The notes: generated by a model from the sequence alone, not told the origin. A stretch of DNA of 64,000 nucleotides from Solicoccozyma terricola (GCA_001600875.1 BCLD01000015.1:413862-477861); one strand, 5' to 3'; counted from the stretch's first letter, positions 35,348-45,187 are shown. Program-made: numbers and translations.

Positions 35348-37215
35348 CTATAGTCTGCTACCTTGCTCTCCTCCCAGGTATCGACCCACACCTTCATAGC
35401 AGCCTATCATCAAACCACAGGCCGGAGCAACCTTGGCGGTCCGCGGCACAACTCCTGCGAACAAAGCCTTCCATCCCTCGTTACGTACGATATGCATCAA
35501 TAGAGGCCATGTAGCCTTCGGAATAGCGTTGGCAGCTCCTATTGCCGCTTCGGGAGCGGTAAATACCTGTCGACGGGTCTTGAGAACGTCGAACGGTGCT
35601 GTGAGAAGAGAAGCGACGGTTCCGGAAAGAGCACCCGAGATGAAGGTCGTCGAAAGTCCTGCTTGCATGTTTTGAGATTCTCTGAGATACTTCTTTATCG
35701 ACTCGAAGCCAGCCCAGTACAATGCTAGATGTCGGGAGTGAGAGAGGGTTGTTAGTCTGGGACAGTAATGGCAGTCAGTCTGGAATCAACCCCCACCTGA
35801 AAAAGGAACATCTCGCCAAAGAGTAGGCCCTAGCCCTCGCCAGAGTGCTTGTACTCCTTGCTCACGGCACATCAGGGAGACTGCCGCAAGCGTAGATCCG
35901 TATGTTGGGGCAGCTTGGCCAGCTGGACATAGCACGGGTAAGATACAGCAGCGGGAGATCGATAACAAATATGCTCACCGGCCGGTAGCGCCTGCAACCT
36001 CGTCCTAAACAACTCCATTGGACTGATCACGGTTGCGCTCAGTGTCCTTGCCAGTCCACCTGCAACTAATGGCGTGGGATTCAAGTATGGCTGTGAGGTC
36101 GATGACGGCATGGTCGAGAGCGTGTTGGATGGGTGTGCGTATTTCATCGGCGAGTTGGCGTCCGCCGTCGGAGTCAAGACCTCTGGTGCAAGATGTGGCG
36201 AGAGTAAGTCGAGGAGATGCTCGTATCCAATCATGTAAATGGCTGCAGAGGGGATTGACATTGTCCTGATCGAGCGTGCATCATTAGGGGATCGGATGCG
36301 TTTCGTAGCAGCAGATGAATTTCACTCACAAACTCGTGCCAACGCCCTTCCATAATCCGCTGATACCATCCGACCGGACTACCACAGCAACTTCCCTCCA
36401 GAATCCATTTTCGACCACTCGCGCACCAGTCGCCATCCTCTCAGCGTTCAATGCTTTCAACGTCGCGGCATCCAACGTCAATGTGCCAGTAGCGCCGGTC
36501 ATGCCTCCGTCTCTAGCAGCCGAAGATCCAGCATAGGCGAATCGTTCAATATGCCGCGCCTCGTTCTGAGATATGCGTTCACCAAATATGCCTGCCCATT
36601 TCGACGGTTGATTGCAGCCTTGCGGTGGTGCGATGGCTTGCGCTAAGCGAGATCTGGCCAGCCAAGATGCTGCGCCGGATGGTGTGGAGGTTGTTGGTAC
36701 TGTAGCGGCGACAGATCGAGAGGGTAGGGTGGATGTCAAGCAGGTTTGTGGTTCGGAAGAATGCGATCCTAGCGTTGGCCGAGGCGCCGTTGCTGAAGAG
36801 CTCGAGCTGGTGGTAGTTTGGGGAAGGACAGCTGTCTGGCAGCATGCGTTGTCTCCAAGCGGTATAACTCGAGTAGAAGCTTCCCTGCATGATTGTACCG
36901 TCTGCATGCGAGTCTTCAAGACGTCGAAGGGTGTCACTGGATCGAATCAGGATTGCAAAAAGTCGATGAATATCCCATACCGTGCATCGGAGTTCCAATG
37001 TGACATTACTCACTGAGCAAACTCGTTGTCACCGCACCAGTTATGGCTGCCAAGGCCTTCGCACCGAGTGGCGCAACCAGAGCAGTCTCCTCGTCGATAA
37101 CGGACAGCGCTTCGTAGGCTCTTCCTTTGCCCTTGCCCTTGAGACTCGATTGCTCCTGCTCGACCCAGGTGGCAACACGGCTAGGCCCGCCAGCGGCGTT
37201 GCTGACAGTGGCCAT
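35348..37215 (-). CDS. MTM1: Mitochondrial carrier, MTM1/SLC25A39-40 type
   Basis: Inner-membrane carrier of the SLC25A39/40-Mtm1 group, linked to mitochondrial glutathione, manganese and Fe-S/haem metabolism. Exons in minus order: 37014-37215, 36330-36936, 35979-36265, 35797-35913 and 35348-35724, about 529 aa. Carrier signatures are present three times: PFDVLKTRMQ, SPMELFRTRLQ and PFDVLKTRRQ, with GLWKGVG, LWRGLGPTLWRDVPFS and LFAGVVPRTAKVAPACG. The first matrix loop is expanded by roughly 170 residues and contains several Cys (SCREAS, ACCQT, QTCLT, GCNQ). A Cys-bearing loop 1 is known in SLC25A39, where it has been linked to Fe-S sensing; whether these Cys are equivalent is inference. The gene is divergent from the PPR-like gene. 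Confidence 0.9.
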
Positions 37216-37483
37216 TGCTGATAGGGACGAATGGGATGGGTCTTTGGGGAGTGTACGGGGATGAGGACTGCAGTGCTTTGCGGTGTGCTTGCGACGACGA
37301 TGCTGGTGGTGGTGGTAGATGATTGGTGATGGCTGGATGGCATGCTTTGCCTTGACTGACTGGAGCGGGGATCGGACGATGACGTGTCACGTGCCAATTT
37401 CAGGAAAAGTCAAGTTCATAGCCAGACAGCAGCAGTGAGCTAGCTTAGACCCATACTCCCATGCCCCACCTCTCAACACCAAC
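37216..37483. promoter_or_regulatory. Bidirectional promoter with E-box
   Basis: These 268 bp separate the carrier (minus) and PPR-like (plus) start codons. CACGTG at 37388-37393 lies 173 bp from the former and 91 bp from the latter, with a GACGTGTCACGTG context. A GGTGGTGGTGG block is near 37300-37316. Both genes encode mitochondrial proteins, so shared control is plausible. Confidence 0.45.
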
Positions 37484-39619
37484 ATGGCCAGAGCACACCT
37501 CAGCTTGCTCCGCTACGCGAGGAGCAGGACCAGCTCCCAGGTGGCCAGGGGTGAATTGCAGCCCCGTCGCGGGCTCACGACCCTTGCGACCCTCCCGACG
37601 CATGAGGCACAAATATCCCGAGAGCCAACCCCACCTCCAGCCGTCTCCGAGCATGTCTCTACCACCCAGTCACCCGGCGACTCCCTCTTTGAAGACTTTA
37701 CAGCAGAGTACGCCAGCTTCCACATTTCAAATCGAACGCAAAAGCCGTTCAATCCAGCTTGGCCGTCCCTCTTTCCGCCGCTCGTCGATCCAACACCAGA
37801 AGAAGCTGCACCTCTCTTCTCCTCTACTGGAACCGCATTACCTGATTTCTTCGAGGATTACCGGGAACAAGTGAACTTGAACCGTACCAGCATCCCATGC
37901 GATCTCCTCGCACGGACGTTACTGCAAGGTAACCTATCACTGGCTTCGCAAATCCGCAAAGAACTCAAATTGGCGGGGACCCCGATCTTGCCTCGCTCGA
38001 TTTATCTCAACACAGCAGTGAGGTGTCTTCGTAAAGAGACTTTCCCGGATCGTGATCTGGGAAAGGAGGAGTGTCTCGCTTGGCTAGGTCTGTGGCATAG
38101 CTTCACGCCCGACCAGGCAGCAGCAAAGGACACTCTCCTGGCTCGCAATCAGCTACGTCGCTTGGCCCAAGCTGCACTGCATCGTCACGGAGAGGACGTT
38201 CGGTTTTTATCAGAGCTCGCCATGCTCTCGTCCAGAAAAGGTGTGGCCGATGACGTGATTCGTCATATTCTACCTTACCTCACCTACGCCGTGCCTCCGT
38301 CAACTTCCCACCAACTTCTCGAAGGATTGATTTGTTATGTTCAATCTCACGGACCACACGACGTCCACGATCCTACGAGGCGATGGTACCGTTCCAACTC
38401 GTTTTTCGAAATGGTCAGATTTTGGCGGAACATCCACCTCAAAATTCTCATGCGGTCTGGACAATGGGAGGACGCGAAAGCAGTCTATAAAGCAGGGCTG
38501 GAGCATGACCCGCCCGTGATATGGGCCCGACATAACAGAGAGCGTTTGGCTCAACACATGTCCCAACCGTTGCAAGATCAGAATGCCGCCAAAGTGCAAC
38601 GCCAGAAGTTGGCTGACGGAGCGCTCGGCCATGAGCGGTTGTTTGCATCTCGATTCGCTCCGGGCAGGCAAGATTCGCTCCCTCGGCGGATTTTGCAAGT
38701 CTCGCATATGCGGTCATCTCAGCCCCTGCAGTCTCTAACCGGCGTTCTGCAGGACCTGCACGCAATACATCCGGTTCCCTCGACCCTCATTGAAAGACTG
38801 AAGTCAAGGTTCGTAAATGATGGCATGTCAAGGAAGAAGATTGGCTCGGTCGCCTCAACGACTCACGTAGCAACCGAGACCACGGCTAGCTTCTGGTGGT
38901 CAGCTGAGATCAAACGGCTGCAAGCGCTCGGTCAGCATCAGGAAGCCGTCCTGGTGTTTGCCAGAAACTTCCAATGGTTCGGTCTCCCTTCGCAGAGCTT
39001 TTTATCACGCAGTTGCCGTCGAGAGTTGGAGAAAATCGCGGTGGCTGCAGAAACTCAAAGCCACGATCCTTCGACTGCTCCAACTGGATTCAACAACAAA
39101 GTTGCTATTCAAATTCGGCCCAAACTCCTGCCGTCGTCTCAAGCGATCGCCAATGTCCTTCCGTCATTGATCAGACTCCTCCGACGACACTCGAAGGAGG
39201 CCGTGGCTGCATATCACAAGCACTTCTGCGAAATCGCCACATCTCAACCACCTTGCCTCAAAGTTGATTCCATCTCGCATTTACCATTCATACGAGCATA
39301 TGCGGCACATACGACGGCGGTACAGCTGGCGGAGTATGTGCAGTCGCTCGAAAATCAAGGTTTCCCTGTAGGGCATCAAGGTTGGGGCGTTGTGGCAGTT
39401 GCCCTAGCAAAGGACGGCCAGATTTCTCGACTCCATCGTCTCCTCAAGCAGCTCGCCATTTCAGATGCGGCGGCGGCTTCGTCAGTGAATGGAGGTGAAA
39501 GCAATCGCAGGCTGGTTCCTCGTACTTATCTCGGGGCAGCCATCACCCTGTTGCGCAAGAAGAACTCCTCCAAGGCTCGCACTGTCCTTCGTGCTATGCA
39601 GCAGCGGTTCCCTGAATGA
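37484..39619 (+). CDS. PPR/TPR-like mitochondrial protein, intronless
   Basis: A single uninterrupted reading frame of 711 aa, striking because neighbours are cut by many introns. The N-terminus (MARAHLSLLRYARSRTSSQ) is rich in Arg, Ser and Leu without acidic residues, fitting mitochondrial import. The rest is predicted helical, with repeat-like segments such as LKILMRSGQWEDAKAVYKAG and VVAVALAKDGQISRLHRLLK, the spacing and composition of degenerate pentatricopeptide repeats. Fungal PPR proteins typically act in mitochondrial mRNA stability, processing or translation, and a similar role is inferred. No catalytic motif is visible. It shares a divergent promoter with the mitochondrial carrier and converges on the kinase gene (stops 71 bp apart). 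Confidence 0.7.
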   Translation: MARAHLSLLRYARSRTSSQVARGELQPRRGLTTLATLPTHEAQISREPTPPPAVSEHVSTTQSPGDSLFEDFTAEYASFHISNRTQKPFNPAWPSLFPPLVDPTPEEAAPLFSSTGTALPDFFEDYREQVNLNRTSIPCDLLARTLLQGNLSLASQIRKELKLAGTPILPRSIYLNTAVRCLRKETFPDRDLGKEECLAWLGLWHSFTPDQAAAKDTLLARNQLRRLAQAALHRHGEDVRFLSELAMLSSRKGVADDVIRHILPYLTYAVPPSTSHQLLEGLICYVQSHGPHDVHDPTRRWYRSNSFFEMVRFWRNIHLKILMRSGQWEDAKAVYKAGLEHDPPVIWARHNRERLAQHMSQPLQDQNAAKVQRQKLADGALGHERLFASRFAPGRQDSLPRRILQVSHMRSSQPLQSLTGVLQDLHAIHPVPSTLIERLKSRFVNDGMSRKKIGSVASTTHVATETTASFWWSAEIKRLQALGQHQEAVLVFARNFQWFGLPSQSFLSRSCRRELEKIAVAAETQSHDPSTAPTGFNNKVAIQIRPKLLPSSQAIANVLPSLIRLLRRHSKEAVAAYHKHFCEIATSQPPCLKVDSISHLPFIRAYAAHTTAVQLAEYVQSLENQGFPVGHQGWGVVAVALAKDGQISRLHRLLKQLAISDAAAASSVNGGESNRRLVPRTYLGAAITLLRKKNSSKARTVLRAMQQRFPE

Positions 39620-39689
39620 CATATGGAACACCTAGCATTGCATATCACACGGCACTTTAAACAGCTTGGCATCGGACTCGGTACATGTC

Positions 39690-42134
39690 TCAATGCACCT
39701 CGGTATCCAAATAACCCGGCCGACGCCATTCAGGATCCGCTGTCACATGTACTATGGGTCTCGCCCTTCCTGTCCCTCGAAGCCGTCGCTTCATGCCCTG
39801 CAAAGTAGCTCGGAGATGATGATTGTCTGGTTTGTCGGCAAATCGCATTGCTTTGATGTAACGAAAGATGGCACGTATCTCACGAGCTAGTATAGAAGTT
39901 CAGAGTTGGACTTAGTACAGCGAGCAGTTGCTATGGTCTGGAGTATTGCGACACTCACGAGTTTCCTCGAGCCCCTCGCCGTTCTCGATCATCCTCTGCT
40001 TGCGCTCTTGGATTATTTTATTCAGGTTGACGGTTTCGGCTGTCCAGCGTTTGCCTGATCGGGCAAAACTCGCTTGAAACTTGTTGACATTCCCTGACCA
40101 GGGCAGGTCACCTGTTCCGTAGAGTCAGTCTTCGGTGAACAGGTCGGACAAACGTCAGGGAGAGTGGAGAAGGACCCACCTTTATAGAAGTCTATCGGCA
40201 AAAGTAGTCATTCATAGTCAGCGCACGCTGAATGGCCTGGGAGCCTTTAGGGCTCACAAAGCAAACAATATCCCAGGCTTTCGATGTCATCCCTCCGCGA
40301 ACCACCTGAGCGGATCGTTAGTTACCACTGTCACACAGTCCGATGTATCACTGCGCTTACCACAACGGTGACTCATGAACTGATGGGATAATTAGCGACT
40401 CGACCTTCAGTAAATGATTCCAAGGAAACTCACTTGCTGAGTTCCAACACAGCCGGTAGATTCCTCCAATTTTGGAACGTGTGACCCATCGGCAAGGAGA
40501 AAGGACTGTGCCATTCCGAAGCTTTGACAGCGGTGCTCATCATCAGTAGGTGGCTAGTATGCGCAGGCAGTCGGGGGAGAAGACTCACTCGAGAAGGTAC
40601 AGTGTATTGCTTTTATGTTCCAAGCCAAGGCAGAGATTATCGGGCTGCAGTGATTGAGCAAGGCATCAGTTTATACACAGTGCACATCTCCAGCGCCGCC
40701 ACATCAAGAACCGACCTTCTGATTGGCCAAGAACCCATTCGATTGTTTCAGTAACGGGTCTTCGAAAGGGAGCCATCTTTCTACTTACGACGTCCCGATG
40801 CACAATGCCCTTGCCGTGGACATATTCCAACCGGCGAAGGATCTGACAACCTATCCACGCTATCGTCCTGGAGTCCCAGCCGCTCGACCTGTTGTCCTTT
40901 GTTGCTGGAGGGGTTGGTGAAAGTTGAGGTTCCGGTTGATGCATATGACGTCCGATAGGTTTTGGACGAACACGCATCGCAATCTTCTCGAATTGGGGAG
41001 CGATAACAAGCGAACCTGAAAGACCTGGTTGACGGTCCTTGGGGTTATCACCCGAAAGTGAAGGAGCCGGTAAGGGTAACTTGATAGGCTTGGCGATTTC
41101 CCCTAGACCTACAAGACCTATACTCCGATATGGTGGAGGGATAAGATGCGCCATTTGACCGTTATAGAGAGGTTGACTGTCGAAGGGCGGCGAAGCAGAA
41201 TCCGATGTCGAAAGCTGAGAAGAACTTTTGGACCGTTTAGGCCCAGGGCCTCTCGTGACAACTTCATAGGAGGAGCTGTCATCAGCAGAACGATATCTGC
41301 GAAAAACTTTCTCTAGGTTGTCGCCTAATCGCTCCATGACAAGAGCATTGTAGGCCTCCCTTGCCCCATCGGCTCGAACATCTGTGAACAGAGAAGAGTT
41401 GGCTGGACTATGACCAGGGAAGTGCCCCGGTCGAGAGAGAGCGAAAACCATAGAGTTGGCGGGCGAGGAGAGAGGGGAAGGTTGTGGGCGAAATCCATTT
41501 GTCCGAGGTGTAGAAGGTGGAGTATGCGTCTTGCTTGGTTTGACAGGCAGCGATGTGTGGGAGAACAAGTGGAACTGGGCTGTGTAGGGGAGCTCATGTC
41601 AAATAGAGAACAGCCATGTTTGTCACCTCAAGCTTACGTATTCCATCACCTCCTTGTAGGTATCGGAGAATCCGAGCCTCTTCGCCAAGAGTCGGGTGCT
41701 GACTATTCACCCTGAATGCGGAGAACGCAACAAAGGTAATCAGACATTCAAACACCCCCCCAGAACGATATCTAAGATCCACTCACTTTTCAAGCTTGAT
41801 CGCAACCTGATCAGGAATTGCTGAATTCTGTTTCCAAGAGCTGTTGGGGGTTGCAGGTGCTGATCGAGTGCCAGTCGTTCGGCTGGATCGGCTACACTCA
41901 GAGTTCTGGTCGCTGGAAACCTTGTAGCCTTGATAGACCTCGCCATAGCCTCCTTTTCCCAACAACCAGTCGAGTCTGCGTGCGGAAATGCGGATAGTAA
42001 GACGTCTGGTCGATGGCTGGCCCTCGAAATCATACCCACCGAGAATAATAATCTGGCGATTCAGGAACGCAAGTTCAGTGGCGGGTGAAGCTCCTCAACG
42101 ACATTTGCCACTCACCTTTCACTCGAAACGACAT
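39690..42134 (-). CDS. Casein kinase 1-family protein kinase with very small exons
   Basis: CK1-group Ser/Thr kinase. Thirteen exons in minus order: 42116-42134 (19 nt), 42040-42052 (13), 41787-41975, 41638-41711, 40789-41579, 40716-40718 (3), 40589-40644, 40434-40521, 40361-40379 (19), 40258-40305, 40180-40191 (12), 39959-40111 and 39690-39886. These sum to 1,662 nt (553 aa) with every phase consistent. Motifs: LLGKGGYGEVYQG glycine loop, VAIKLEK, ERLGDNLEKVFRR hinge region, HRDVKPDN catalytic loop, LLDFGMA, SRRDDIESLGYCLLYF and KGDLPWSGN, the last two typical of CK1. A Ser/Pro-rich insertion of about 150 residues separates the hinge from the HRD region. The C-terminus has MRFADKPDNHHLR, matching CK1 ends. 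An in-frame extension upstream of 42134 exists but looks like 5' leader. Confidence 0.82.
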
Positions 42135-43107
42135 GCTGCCATACTGAGAGCGTGTTGAAGATCTGTCGCCTGGGTGCGATGGTAGCCTGTGCCTTGATGC
42201 GATACTCGCCGTGATGTGGGATGGCGAATGGGGTGGTGAATAGAGGAGAAGAGGATTTGGAACGACCACACTCATAACCGGAGCTTTAAGTATAATGAGC
42301 TCCGGTATGTCTCGTCGCACTCCTGTGTCTGAGTCGGCGGAGACCTGTAGGAACCCTGTCAAACGTGCAACATGCTCCGAATTCCTACTCCTCGGTTCAC
42401 CTGGGAGTTGTACCATCATAAAATCACTCGGCTCACCTGCCGGGCGTACCGCCCCAGGGGTTCAGGGGACCACCATAGACAAAGGGAGCAAGGCGTGAGC
42501 CGACAACGGTTTGGGCAGGAGTGGCATGAGAACCGACATGCTTCGGAGTTAGGTGTGAGCAGAGAGCGAGTGTTTGTCGCAATGCCACAGCGAGGGCCAA
42601 GCGGACTGTAAAAGCGAGCGAGCACCGCACTCTGCATCTTATACGCGATGTCCTTATTCTTAACGCTCCGATGGTATCATCAGCATCCACGCAGCATCGT
42701 TGCATATTCCTTATCTTGAAGCAACCTTTTGCTAGGTTTGCAACGAGCATCAGCAGAGGAGCAGAGGAGTCGGAGGGGGACATATCGGAGATATCGTGGT
42801 CCGGTCAAGATCGGGTTGGAGGATGTACCGATGCTTCTCCCTTTCCTCCCTTTCCTCCTTTGCCTCGAGCGGGCCCGGTGGACACACACTCTACATTACT
42901 TCAAGTGATCAGCTCGAACGAAAAATGAGTGACTGCGCCTGCTGTTGCCAACTGTCGCCATGTTTTCTGACTGGCATTCGCAGAATATAGTTTTAGAATG
43001 GCTGAACAGCAATCAGGAATGGAAATGACCCGCTACAACCATATGATCACGTACATACACTACATCAGTGAAGCTAGCAACCAGACAAATGACGCTTGTC
43101 GAGGGAG
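42135..43107. other. Intergenic region, kinase promoter and PITH 3' side
   Basis: A 973-bp gap. I find no spliced coding frame here; the open frames are short and lack family features. A polypyrimidine stretch (CTCCCTTTCCTCC type) lies near 42836-42864. No E-box was seen upstream of the kinase. Confidence 0.5.
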
Positions 43108-44113
43108 CTAGCGAATCTGCGTCTGACCTGCGCTCTGTTGCTCTGCTAGTGGCTTGACAGGAGCATCGGCTGCGTTGGCGGCAGGAACGACTCCACCTTC
43201 TGTTTCGGATCGTCTAGTTGCTCTTGACTCTCCCTGCAGGTTGCGTACGACACACCCATGTGTAATCGTCAGGACTGCCGGTGGGCGATACAGAGAATGC
43301 ATGGTATCTCAAACTCACCTTGAAACCTAAATAATAAAGACGCGAGCGGTCACTTCCTTCCGCATCAGACTGCTCCAGAGAGCGCCATCGAGAAATACAG
43401 ATCATCAGGTATCCAGGAGTATAATAACGACACTCTCAACTCACCACCATGATGGTCACGCTAAACACGCTCGCCATTTTCTGCACCTTTAACGGCCACT
43501 CCTCCACCTCTCTTCGTCCCGCACTATCCCGCCCATCTGGACCTGCCGTCGCCTGCCATGAGCTGGGAGAGGTGGAGATGTCGATATCCTGGACTGGTTG
43601 CATGTCCTCGATATCGCTAAAGGATGGGGGGTGCGCCAAGTTTGTGAATAGTCTAATACGAGTTGGACGAAGAGAGTTGGAGGGTTGGGGTGGGAGGAGA
43701 AGGATCGAGCGAAGTCGTAGGGAGTTTATGAAGGGAATGTGTATGATCATCTGTGGAAAAGTATTGATTAGCAACGATGTCAACTGTTGAAATACAAGAC
43801 GTTGACCTGCTTGATCATCTACGCCACTGTCGCAATACACCTCCATTGTATGTCTCTCATCCCAAGTCTTGACGATCGTGGCCGCACTTTCCGGGACGTC
43901 AAGGTTTACTCCGGATACACTGTGCAATGCAATGTCGCCGCCGTGTCGGCAAGGGGAGTGGGGGTGAAGAGGTGCATCGCAGACTTACTGAGCGTGATCT
44001 ATAAACGACCATAGATTTTCGTTTGCTCCAGCTCCAGCTGAAAGTCTCTCCAAGACCTGCACCGCGACATTGGACGTCAAGTCAGCGGAAGTGAGGTCGT
44101 CTTGACAAGACAT
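43108..44113 (-). CDS. PITH-domain protein (proteasome-interacting thioredoxin C-terminal type)
   Basis: Small cytosolic/nuclear protein of the PITH (DUF1000) family, the domain found at the C-terminus of TXNL1 that binds the proteasome. Five exons in minus order: 43989-44113, 43811-43919, 43445-43750, 43319-43369 and 43108-43233, about 238 aa. Signature elements: LWSFIDHA, SGVNLDVPESA, YCDSGVDDQMIIHIPF, LRSILL, RIRLFTNLAHPPSFSDIED and SRLYYLGFKGE, followed by a low-complexity Ala/Glu/Gln tail. No thioredoxin domain precedes it, as in stand-alone PITHD1-type proteins. The second intron (43751-43810) uses GC...AG: removing it restores VDDQMIIHIPF, while retaining its 20 codons also keeps the frame open. 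ATG 44113 matches the family start. Confidence 0.9.
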
Positions 44114-44207
44114 GGCGAGACCGAGCTGAGGAGATGATGGTGGTGGTGCTGTCGATGAGGAAGAGTCATGCTGGTGGTGGTGGTGGTGAGCGAGCGGTGG
44201 GACGTGC

Positions 44208-44215
44208 TGACGTCA
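44208..44215. promoter_or_regulatory. CRE-type palindrome TGACGTCA upstream of PITH gene
   Basis: It lies 95-102 bp upstream of the PITH start codon and overlaps the stop codon of the uncertain upstream minus-strand frame. The intervening sequence contains GGTGGTGGTGG blocks, read as CCACC in the PITH sense direction. Confidence 0.35.
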
Positions 44216-45187
44216 TTTATTTGTTCGCAGAGGGAATGCAGACAGCAACCAACCCACCTTGTCCATCTCCCTCGTCACACCGCACACACGGTATGCTAGC
44301 CGCACCATCGTAGGAATATCCACACTCTCCATGATGCCCGCACCAGGCATCCCGCCAGCGACAAAGTACCGCGCAATCAGATTGTACAAGGAGGTGAGTC
44401 TGTCGATCGGCCGGTCGGGCGGCCGGTCAAGTTCGTTTGTCGGACGCGTGTAAACCTGACAGCATGCCCTGGTGTTATCCGTATCCGCCAGCTTCACAGA
44501 CTCGGACGTGACTAGTAGGTTGCCATGATACCACTCCAGCGAAGGAGACCCATCCGATTGCTCATTTCCGTCCATCATTTCTTCCAGTCCGGATCCATCG
44601 TACAACTTCAATCAGCGACTCCGCAGAGCATTCGAGAGTCAGTATACGAGCTGGAGCGTCTCGCGCGGTCATCTGGATACTGACCGTTAATATGCCATCT
44701 CCTTGGTCTTATGCAATACACGTCTCACTCCCGCAACGTATTCGTCCTCACGGCAGAGAATGCAAATATCACCGATCCTGAAAAGATCGAGAAGAACCTC
44801 GCCCTGGCTGAGCATGTAAGGAAAGGTGTGTTCCGAATCCTGCAGTCCTCTTTGAATGCTGGCATCTACTTTCTACCCCGCTGATTATTGAAATCTGCGC
44901 GGCCACGTACAATACTGAAATAGAGGTTCTCGCCATGATCTCTCTCAAGAAGTTTAGACACCTTCGCCGGACATATTATCCTGGAGATGAGCCGAGATGA
45001 TTCTTACGAGGTCAAGATATGGGTAGGAGAGGGGTTTGATGCGAAGAGTCAAGATTGTGATGAGCCAAGGTGACTCCACGAGGCAAGATGTCTGTGGGCC
45101 GCTATGGAAGGAGGCAGAGCGAGGCCTTTGTTCTGTAAAGGCAGTGTGACGCATCCACGCTGTTGTCAAGTTGGTTGTAATGGTCAT
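44213..45187 (-). CDS. Uncertain multi-exon gene, function unknown
   Basis: A minus-strand gene is suggested by a 133-codon frame ending at 44213 (contains GNLLVTSESVKLADTDNTR and SLYNLIARYFVAGGMPGAG) and by upstream pieces with plausible splice edges. These are an exon near 45187-45008 starting MTITTNLTTAWMRHTAF and one near 44818-44710 reading QGEVLLDLFRIGDICILC. I could not join them into one model with all phases satisfied, and I recognise no family. The plus strand of 44711-44990 is also partly open (MQYTSHSRNVFVLTAENAN), so strand is not secure. The position, 99 bp from the PITH start and divergent from paladin, is compatible with a real gene in this compact region. Confidence 0.3.

Noticed and set aside
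40498..40503. Suspected one-base frameshift in an A run inside the kinase activation segment
   Set aside because: Re-checking base positions against neighbouring frames showed three, not four, A residues, and the frame is intact from DFG to GTQQ.
42075..42419. Open frame extending the kinase N-terminus upstream
   Set aside because: The sequence is His/Ser/Pro-rich and leader-like, and the family N-terminus is short. ATG 42134 gives a natural start.
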